NCBI GenBank assembly: GCA_016781115.1 | Contig: JADDQX010000082.1 | Coordinates: 4,000-9,450, forward strand | DNA: 5,451 nucleotides | From: Actinomycetota bacterium | GTDB lineage: Bacteria; Actinomycetota; CADDZG01; WHSQ01 | Direction: 5' to 3' | Part shown: piece by piece, positions 1 through 4,842 of the stretch | How positions within the stretch are numbered: position 1 is the stretch's first letter | Layout of the letters: every line of letters begins with the position of its first letter | Program-made: the position numbers and the translations under genes | Notes under the pieces: model-generated | The model's database searches: none | The model's input: the letters and a program-made list of their open reading frames with translations, nothing else | What the model was told of the DNA's origin: nothing

Positions 1-125
1 TCCCCGGCGAGTTCACGTGGCGCCTCACGACGACCCTCGACGCGAACCGTGCCGACCCGGCATCGGCGACCGCGACCGACTCGGCGCCACACAGCGGCCT
101 GGGTCAGTACCCACCTCCGGCCTAG
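1..125 (+). CDS. C-terminal end of an unrecognised protein (partial)
   Basis: An open frame runs from the window edge (first full codon at base 3) to a TAG at 123-125, giving 40 residues that begin PGEFTWRLTTTLDANRADP and end in QYPPPA. Nearly every third codon position is G or C, as in the other native genes here and unlike the two other forward frames, which supports real coding. The tail is rich in Ala, Asp, Thr and Pro with no hydrophobic stretch, so it looks like a soluble, possibly extracytoplasmic C-terminus. I do not recognise the family. The gene converges on the HTH/Clp_N gene with about 105 bp between their stops and no clear terminator there. The fragment is too short to assign a function. 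Confidence 0.5.
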   Translation, partial: PGEFTWRLTTTLDANRADPASATATDSAPHSGLGQYPPPA

Positions 126-230
126 GGTCGCTCTTTGCTCATCCTTGGCCACAAACCGACCACCGTTGCACTAAGAACGGGTCATAGCGGATGACATTCA
201 TCTCGCCTTATTGCGGGGACGAACGCTGCA

Positions 231-980
231 TTAGGAACTGAGCCTCATCCTTCTGCTCCGGCGCGAAATCGAGACCGCGGGACCATGCAGCATTCGTAGG
301 AGCAGGTTCTTTACCACCTCGTAGGTGGCTCCAGCCTCCACCAGCACGTCGCTGGCCACACCTTCCTTCAGGCTCAGGAGCCCCAGGAGTACGTGCTCTG
401 TCCCCAAATAGTTGTGGCCTAACCGGCGCGACTCTTGCAGCGAGAGCTGCAGCGCCTGGGCGGCGCGCGCGGTCAAGGTTCCGTTGGTGCGCCGACCGGC
501 ACTCGGAACGAATCGCCGGTTGATCTCTTCTCGAACCTTGTCGATAGAGATCCCAGCCTCCTCGAGGGCAACGTTCGCAAGAGCGTTCTTGTCGCGCAGC
601 AGTCCCAGCAAGATTTGCTCGGTGTCGACATAGTCCACCCCCATCCGCCGAGCTTCCTTGTGCGCGCTCTTTATGGCTCGACGGACGCGTGGGGTCATCG
701 GACGCTCGATCTCTTCACATTCGAACGTGGATAAATCGGGGGCGACGAAACGTTGCTGCGCCGCTTGCTTCGAGACTCCGAGAACCTGTCCGATTTCTGA
801 CCACGAACGGCCTTCGTCACGTGCCTTGACGATGAAGTGATCCACCAGTTCATCCGCAAGGCACGCGAGCTCTTCGGACACCTCGACCGCGGATCGCAGA
901 CGTTCTAGTGCAGATGCCTGAGAGAAGCCCTCAACAACCTTGATCAGCGTAGGCAGGTCCGGTCTTCGTTCATCCTGCAT
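231..980 (-). CDS. HTH regulator-like protein with two Clp N-terminal repeats, no ATPase
   Basis: This 249-residue protein has a helix-turn-helix at about residues 58-80 (SWSEIGQVLGVSKQAAQQRF), then two Clp_N repeats at about 95-157 and 170-232. The repeats carry VDTEQILLGLL and LGTEHVLLGLL, matching the N-domain of ClpC/ClpA unfoldases. There is no Walker A or AAA+ module, so it cannot itself be a Clp ATPase. The tail is basic (RRSRRMRLSS). HTH plus Clp_N proteins occur in actinobacteria and are largely uncharacterised; DNA binding is inferred from the HTH. The ATG at 978-980 is chosen because a promoter ends one base before it. The frame stays open upstream to 1232, but that stretch crosses the tRNA gene and is not coding. 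No Shine-Dalgarno precedes the ATG, consistent with a leaderless message. GC is near 60% in the lines I counted, against about 70% in a counted line of pmt. Confidence 0.85.
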   Translation of the reverse strand: MQDERRPDLPTLIKVVEGFSQASALERLRSAVEVSEELACLADELVDHFIVKARDEGRSWSEIGQVLGVSKQAAQQRFVAPDLSTFECEEIERPMTPRVRRAIKSAHKEARRMGVDYVDTEQILLGLLRDKNALANVALEEAGISIDKVREEINRRFVPSAGRRTNGTLTARAAQALQLSLQESRRLGHNYLGTEHVLLGLLSLKEGVASDVLVEAGATYEVVKNLLLRMLHGPAVSISRRSRRMRLSS

Positions 981-1016
981 GTCGTCAATCTTAGATTGAC
1001 GCTTCCGAGTCGTCAA
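981..1016 (-). promoter_or_regulatory. Promoter of the HTH/Clp_N gene, near-leaderless
   Basis: Read on the minus strand, a -35 hexamer TTGACG (bases 1016-1011) is followed by a 17-bp spacer and a -10 hexamer TAAGAT (993-988). Standard spacing puts the transcription start near 981, one base before the ATG at 980. That fits the lack of any Shine-Dalgarno and the common use of leaderless messages in actinobacteria. The -35 is five of six matches to the housekeeping consensus and the -10 keeps TA...T. Both hexamers lie inside palindromes, so a bound repressor would block polymerase directly. Confidence 0.75.
983..1001. promoter_or_regulatory. Perfect 19-bp palindrome over the -10, probable operator
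   Basis: CGTCAATCTTAGATTGACG is a perfect inverted repeat with 9-bp arms around one central T. It covers the -10 hexamer of the HTH/Clp_N promoter and ends three bases before the start codon. Its size and symmetry suit a dimeric HTH protein. The simplest candidate binder is the protein encoded just downstream, which is an inference from position. Confidence 0.7.
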
Positions 1017-1029
1017 GTCTAGGTTGACG
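1011..1029. promoter_or_regulatory. Second palindrome over the -35, probable operator
   Basis: CGTCAAGTCTAGGTTGACG has the same 6-bp outer arms (CGTCAA / TTGACG) and the same 7-bp separation as the palindrome over the -10, but its inner positions are not symmetric. It contains the -35 hexamer. Its centre is 28 bp from the other centre, so two dimers could sit side by side. It is probably a weaker site for the same protein. Confidence 0.6.
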
Positions 1030-1054
1030 CTTCGGGGACCGGGCCCTTTTTCTG

Positions 1055-1127
1055 TGGACCAGAGGAGATTCGAACTCCTGACCTCACCCGTGCGAGGGGT
1101 GCGCTCTACCAACTGAGCTACTGGCCC
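1055..1127 (-). tRNA. tRNA-Ala, anticodon CGC
   Basis: This 73-nt gene folds into a full cloverleaf on the minus strand. The acceptor arm GGGCCAG pairs with CTGGTCC and includes G3:U70, the alanine identity pair. The D arm is GCTC/GAGC. The anticodon stem is CACCC/GGGTG around the loop CTCGCAC (anticodon at 1092-1094, reading GCG codons). The T arm is AGGAG/CTCCT with loop TTCGAAT. The discriminator is A73 at base 1055. The CCA end is not encoded: the next bases are CAG. The gene lies just upstream of the HTH/Clp_N promoter on the same strand. Its 3' half, facing that gene, is the kind of site integrative elements use. Confidence 0.97.
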
Positions 1128-1141
1128 GCGGAAGCCACCGC

Positions 1142-1147
1142 ATCCTA
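1142..1147 (-). promoter_or_regulatory. Candidate -10 of the tRNA-Ala gene
   Basis: On the minus strand TAGGAT sits 14 bases before the first tRNA base, which would give a short leader of about seven or eight bases. No good -35 lies 16-18 bp upstream (GGAGAG is the hexamer at 17-bp spacing), so only half of a promoter can be seen. Confidence 0.3.
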
Positions 1148-1213
1148 TCGGCCGCGCCTCGGCCCTCTCCGAGTGTCCTGCATTGCATCGAGCCGCGGAT
1201 AAGGTCGGTCGCC

Positions 1214-1681
1214 ATGTCCAGGATCCGCCCATTGACTTGGGTACTCGCCCTCACGCTGATCGCGTTCGTCGCATGCGGCGACGAACCCGCCGACACGGGC
1301 GCAGCGACCGAAGAGACCACCGCCGCTGGTGATTGCGAGGAGGGTGTCGTGGAGACGGAGTCGGGGCTGAAGTACGAAGAAACGGAGTGCGGCACCGGCG
1401 AAGAAGCCGGTCGCGGCGACTCCGTCATCGTCGCCTATCGGGGTGCGCTCGAGAACGGCAAGGTTTTCGACGAGGGCGAGCTTCCCCCCTTCCAGCTCGG
1501 GAGCGGTTCGGTCATCCCGGGCTTCGACGAGGGGATCACCGGGATGAAGGTCGGTGGGAAACGCAAGGTCACCATCCCGCCCGAGCTCGGGTACGGCGCC
1601 CAAGGCGTCCCGCCGGACATCCCTCCGAAGGCCACGCTCATCTTCGACATCGAGTTGCTGGAGATACAGGCAGCCTCGTAG
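1214..1681 (+). CDS. Lipoprotein FKBP-type peptidyl-prolyl cis-trans isomerase
   Basis: This 155-residue protein is a prolyl isomerase that would speed folding of exported proteins outside the membrane. It has a short basic N-terminus, a hydrophobic signal at about 7-20 and a lipobox-like FVAC at 18-21, so Cys21 is the probable lipidated residue; Phe at -3 is a poor match to the lipobox. A Glu/Thr/Ala-rich linker follows. The FKBP domain spans about 50-152 and keeps the FKBP12 pocket residues: Tyr75, Phe85-Asp86, Phe93, Val100-Ile101, Phe104 (Trp in FKBP12), Tyr127 and Phe144. It ends in the typical ATLIFDIELLEI strand. Cys41 and Cys59 flank the start of the domain and could form a disulfide. 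AAGG lies nine bases before the ATG. The stop is nine bases from the stop of the convergent mannosyltransferase gene, with no terminator hairpin between them. Confidence 0.92.
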   Translation: MSRIRPLTWVLALTLIAFVACGDEPADTGAATEETTAAGDCEEGVVETESGLKYEETECGTGEEAGRGDSVIVAYRGALENGKVFDEGELPPFQLGSGSVIPGFDEGITGMKVGGKRKVTIPPELGYGAQGVPPDIPPKATLIFDIELLEIQAAS

Positions 1682-1690
1682 GCGCCTCGA

Positions 1691-3223
1691 TCAGATCCAG
1701 CACCACCCCGTCGGCGGCAGGTCTTGGTCTGATCCCGTGGTGAACGTCGTCCGGGTGACCACCGCGCCGTCGGATGTCTCCGTCACGAGCGCCGTGGCCG
1801 GGTCCGTAGGAGGCTTGTCGCAGTTGTCGAAGACCCAGATCCGCTTGTCCCATTCCGGCTGCGGCAATGGCACCTTCGTGAGCAGCGGGTAATAGAAGAC
1901 GAAGAACCAGATCGCGGCGCCCGAGAACAACCCGATCGCCGCTACCGCTTCCCACGAACGGCCTAGGCGCGACGCGACGTAGCCGAGGGCGAGGCACATG
2001 AAGGGCACCGTCGGCAGGAGATAGAAGAGGAAGACCGCGCTGCGATCGGACAACAAGCCCGAGATCAGCCACGGCGCGTAGGTGAACAGGAACCCCGCGA
2101 GGATCACGCCCTCCGGCCGCGCCGGATCCCGGCGTCTCACCCACGACACCGCGACCGCCCCCAGCGCAAGGAGCGAGGTCCACCACACGAAGGGGCTTCC
2201 CGTGGCGAAGATCTCTTTGTAATCACCGTTCGGGTTCGTCTCGAAGTAATAGGAGACCGGACGCTTCAACGCGAGCCACGACCACGCAGGCGACTGGTAG
2301 GAGTGGTTGCTTTCGAGGCCTCTGTGGAAGCCGAACATGCACTGGTGCTGCTCGACGTAGCGAACCACCCACGAGCCGTTGCGGTCGGGGCAGAGGGAGT
2401 CTCCCGGAGGCAGCGTGCGTCCGATGTAGGTCGCGGTGTAAACGAGCACCGGGACGACGACCAGCCACAGCAGCGCCCCGGCCCCCTCGCCTCGCAAGGC
2501 TTGGAGGATGGGTCGAGGCTCCTCGCGTTCTCGCCGAGCTCTGATCTCCCACGCGACCGTGAGCGCGATCATCATCACGAGGAAGAACCCACCGGACCAT
2601 TTCGACGCCACCGCTAGTCCTCCGGCGATGCCCGCGGCGATCCGCCACGGCCGCTGCAACAGCCGCGGTCCGATGGGTTCGAGTCGTTGGTTGAGTAACT
2701 GATCGCGGTCGTAGGTGAGGAACAACACACCCGCCACCCCGAACAGCGGCACGAATACGTCCAGCATCGCGATCCTCGACTCGACGAAGTGCAGGAGGTC
2801 GATCGCGAGCAACCCCGCGGCCAGAGACGCCCCGAGCGTCGAACGAAGCAGCCTGCGTCCGAGCAGGAAGAGGAGCGCGACGGTGATGGTTCCGGCGACG
2901 GCCGCGGAGATCCGCCACCCGAAGGAGTCGTAGCCGAACAGCCGGATGCCCAGTGCGAGCAACCATTTCGCGAGCGGCGGGTGCACGAGCGTCGATTCCA
3001 CGTCGATGCCACAGAGCGTGGGAGCCGACGTCACATACCAGCACGCATCCTTCGCGTAGTACGTCTCATCGAACACGAGGGACTTGGGGTCGTCGAGCCT
3101 GACGAGTCGGAGGACCGCGGCGGCGACGGTGATCGCCGTGAGGGCGAAGGTGTCGGCGCGGCCCCACCCGGCGGGGCCGCGTTCCGCACCGGGATCTGCC
3201 TCGGCCCCCTCGATCGCTTCCAC
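1691..3223 (-). CDS. pmt: Dolichyl-phosphate-mannose-type protein O-mannosyltransferase (GT39)
   Basis: This 510-residue polytopic membrane enzyme transfers mannose from polyprenyl-phosphomannose to Ser/Thr of exported proteins on the outer face of the membrane. After a hydrophilic head (1-24) and a first helix, it has the catalytic acidic pair Asp52-Glu53 in VFDETYYAKDA, then HPPLAKWLLALGIRLFG (81-97), ESRIAMLD (148-155) and ASKWSGGFF (206-214). These are signature blocks of the PMT family. Further on are SPAWSWLALKRPVSYYF (311-327) and ATGSPFVWW (340-348), matching the actinobacterial enzyme Rv1002c in both pattern and length. Extracytoplasmic cysteines sit at 278, 295, 468 and 508. The start is a GTG with no clear Shine-Dalgarno; an in-frame TAA 18 bases upstream rules out a longer protein. 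It is divergent from the hydrolase gene, with rsmI beyond that. Confidence 0.92.
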   Translation of the reverse strand: MEAIEGAEADPGAERGPAGWGRADTFALTAITVAAAVLRLVRLDDPKSLVFDETYYAKDACWYVTSAPTLCGIDVESTLVHPPLAKWLLALGIRLFGYDSFGWRISAAVAGTITVALLFLLGRRLLRSTLGASLAAGLLAIDLLHFVESRIAMLDVFVPLFGVAGVLFLTYDRDQLLNQRLEPIGPRLLQRPWRIAAGIAGGLAVASKWSGGFFLVMMIALTVAWEIRARREREEPRPILQALRGEGAGALLWLVVVPVLVYTATYIGRTLPPGDSLCPDRNGSWVVRYVEQHQCMFGFHRGLESNHSYQSPAWSWLALKRPVSYYFETNPNGDYKEIFATGSPFVWWTSLLALGAVAVSWVRRRDPARPEGVILAGFLFTYAPWLISGLLSDRSAVFLFYLLPTVPFMCLALGYVASRLGRSWEAVAAIGLFSGAAIWFFVFYYPLLTKVPLPQPEWDKRIWVFDNCDKPPTDPATALVTETSDGAVVTRTTFTTGSDQDLPPTGWCWI

Positions 3224-3281
3224 GGCAGAGCAGCATAGTTAGTCTCGCCGCCTTACCGGCCGAGCAAGGGAGACGAAGAGG
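3224..3281. promoter_or_regulatory. Divergent promoter region between pmt and the hydrolase gene
   Basis: These 58 bp separate two genes read outward. An AT-rich patch, CATAGTTAGT at about 3234-3243, is the only likely melting site. On the minus strand TATGCT (3237-3232) could be a -10 for pmt, placing the RNA start about two bases before its GTG, so again nearly leaderless. No clear -35 is seen for either direction. AAGGGAG at 3266-3272 serves as the ribosome site for the rightward gene. Confidence 0.35.
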
Positions 3282-4820
3282 GTGAGGACGCTGGCCGCGG
3301 GAACGCGCGTCCTCAGGCGTACGCCGCTGGCGATGCTGCCGATGACGGTGGAAGGTGTGATCGCCGCGATCGCGGTCGCCATCGGCGTCTTTCCTCGTGA
3401 CGCAGAGGCCGTTGCCGCCGGCGCTGTGTTCCCCCTGAACGTCTACTTCGACCTCAAGCAGAGCCTCGCGGTCAGCTTCAGCTGGACCGCGTTCGCGGCG
3501 ACGCTGATCCTGAGCTCTCTGGTGCGCAGTGGAGTCCTCGCTACCACGTTGTGGCTCGCGGACGAACGGCGGGTATCGGTGACGCTTCCGTGGGCTCGAG
3601 CGGTCCGTCTCGCGCTCGTCGCGTTGGCGGCTCTGTTCCCCGGAGCCGTCCTGATGTATCTCGGGGTCGCGCTGAGGTACGCCCCGTTCATCTGGCTAGG
3701 CGCGCTCGCAGGGTTCGTCCCCGCCGTCCTCATCAACCGGCGCGCTCTCGCACTTGACGCCGGCATCGGCTCGCCTCGTGGGAGCGGCGTTCCGGAGGCT
3801 CCGGCGTTCCTCGGCTACGCCTACGTGCTCTGCGCTCTGGGGGCCGCGATGTCGTCGCTCGGACGGGTGTCGCCGCTGCTCGTCGCTCTCTTGGTCGCGT
3901 GCCTCGGCCCCCTCCACGCGCTGTTCCTGCTCGGTTGGCGGGAGCACCTGCGTGCGGAGACCTACCCGGGAGGCGGTTCCCTTGCAGCGGCCGCGACGGC
4001 CTTGGGTCTGCTCCTGTTCGCCGGCACCGTCGGCTACGACCGCTTGATCAGAAGCCCCTCACCGGTTGCGACCGCGGATGCCGCGGGGTCGCTCTTGCTG
4101 CTGGGCGGGGTCGACTCCACATCCGAGACCGGGGCGTTGACCGAGCTAGACCCCCGCGAGCTGGGGTTCGACCGCGAGTCGACGAAGGTGCTCTCGTACG
4201 CGGAGGACCGAGGGCGATACAGCGCGGCCGCTACGCGAGGAGATCTCGGAGAGGTCGCGACGCGGATCGCGCGCCAGATCGAGGCCGCGCCGGAGCCTCA
4301 GTTGTTGCTCGGTCACTCACAAGCGGCCTTGATCCTCGACAGGATCGTGGTGCGCGGTCAACCGGCACCGGATCGCTCGGTGGTGCTCGCCCCCCCACCC
4401 CCCGTACCTCCGCCCATCGTGGCGCCGCCGCCGGGGCGAACGGGAACGGGCGCGGTCGGCGGAGACATCGCTCGCGCGGGCGCGGCCGCGCTCGGCGCGA
4501 TCGGTCTCGACCCCTACGACATAGACGCCCCCGCTTCGCCGACCAACCTTGAACCGGTGCTGGTGATCGACAAGAAGGTGTCGCGTGTAGCGGTGTGGGC
4601 GCTGGGGGATTCGGTGTGGCTGAACTCCGACTGGAGACGGCCGGGCGAGATCAACGTCGTCGCCCTCACCGACCATGTCGGCGTCACGAACAACGAGCGG
4701 TCGCTGCGTGCGGCGCGGACGTTCCTGCAGGGCCGCGGTGTCGAGGGCGACGAGGTGTCGTGGCGCGCCTTGCTGGTGACCGTGTTGCGGTACGCATTCG
4801 AGCCATGGCGGCCCGGATGA
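3282..4820 (+). CDS. Polytopic membrane protein with C-terminal alpha/beta-hydrolase-like domain
   Basis: This 512-residue protein is not one I recognise. Hydrophobic helices lie at about 17-37, 65-92, 107-129, 133-152, 173-192, 197-217 and 234-252. Arg-rich loops (93-106, 153-172, 218-232) suggest an inside N-terminus and an outside C-terminal domain. From about 270 the sequence looks like an alpha/beta hydrolase: strand LLLLGGVDS, then LLLGHSQAAL with Ser346 in a GHSQA elbow (Ala replaces the last Gly of GxSxG). VAVWALGDSVW offers Asp443, and TDHVGVTNNERSLRAARTFL offers His465 before a final helix. The triad is inferred from spacing and motif shape. A Pro-rich stretch (371-385) and a Gly/Ala-rich stretch fill the place of a lid. 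The start is GTG, with AAGGGAG nine bases upstream. rsmI begins 22 bp after the stop, so the two are probably one operon. The hydrolase substrate is unknown. Confidence 0.75.
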   Translation: MRTLAAGTRVLRRTPLAMLPMTVEGVIAAIAVAIGVFPRDAEAVAAGAVFPLNVYFDLKQSLAVSFSWTAFAATLILSSLVRSGVLATTLWLADERRVSVTLPWARAVRLALVALAALFPGAVLMYLGVALRYAPFIWLGALAGFVPAVLINRRALALDAGIGSPRGSGVPEAPAFLGYAYVLCALGAAMSSLGRVSPLLVALLVACLGPLHALFLLGWREHLRAETYPGGGSLAAAATALGLLLFAGTVGYDRLIRSPSPVATADAAGSLLLLGGVDSTSETGALTELDPRELGFDRESTKVLSYAEDRGRYSAAATRGDLGEVATRIARQIEAAPEPQLLLGHSQAALILDRIVVRGQPAPDRSVVLAPPPPVPPPIVAPPPGRTGTGAVGGDIARAGAAALGAIGLDPYDIDAPASPTNLEPVLVIDKKVSRVAVWALGDSVWLNSDWRRPGEINVVALTDHVGVTNNERSLRAARTFLQGRGVEGDEVSWRALLVTVLRYAFEPWRPG

Positions 4821-4832
4821 CCGCCCACCTGC

Positions 4833-4836
4833 GGAG
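4833..4836 (+). promoter_or_regulatory. Shine-Dalgarno site setting the rsmI start
   Basis: GGAG lies six bases before the ATG at 4843. This selects that codon over the out-of-frame ATG at 4817, which overlaps the hydrolase stop and opens only nine codons. Confidence 0.6.
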
Positions 4837-4842
4837 CCTCGG

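Larger units (their letters stand above)
981..1036. repeat. Two tandem 28-bp direct repeats carrying the operators
   Basis: Bases 981-1008 and 1009-1036 align without gaps at 22 of 28 positions. Both begin GTCGTCAA and share TTGACGCTTC, with differences mainly at the palindrome centre and the last three bases. The conserved GCTTC tail beyond the palindrome means that more than the symmetric core has been duplicated or kept. Confidence 0.75.

Noticed and set aside
181..195. Inverted repeat GTCAT-AGCGG-ATGAC between the two convergent genes
   Set aside because: Five-base arms, no T run on either side, and expected by chance at this length; not a supported terminator.
984..1028. Identification of the palindromes as HspR (HAIR) or CtsR sites
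   Set aside because: The HAIR core CTTGAGT-N7-ACTCAAG and the CtsR direct heptads do not match; the arms here read CGTCAA and TTGACG.
1031..1053. GC-rich stretch followed by five T residues on the plus strand, resembling an intrinsic terminator
   Set aside because: Only a 3-bp stem can be drawn, and no plus-strand gene ends just before it. On the minus strand, where the tRNA and regulator are read, it is an A run.
1150..1164. Small hairpin GGCCG-CGCCT-CGGCC between the tRNA and the FKBP gene
   Set aside because: Short GC-rich inverted repeats are common in DNA of this composition and nothing else marks it as functional.
981..1232. Upstream extension of the HTH/Clp_N reading frame by 84 codons
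   Set aside because: The extension translates the tRNA-Ala gene, giving the well-known artefact VAQLVERTPRTGEVRSSN, and crosses the promoter. The ATG at 980 is the supported start.
2223..3044. 273-codon minus-strand frame inside pmt
   Set aside because: It is an off-frame shadow of pmt, rich in Arg and His, while the pmt frame carries all the family motifs.
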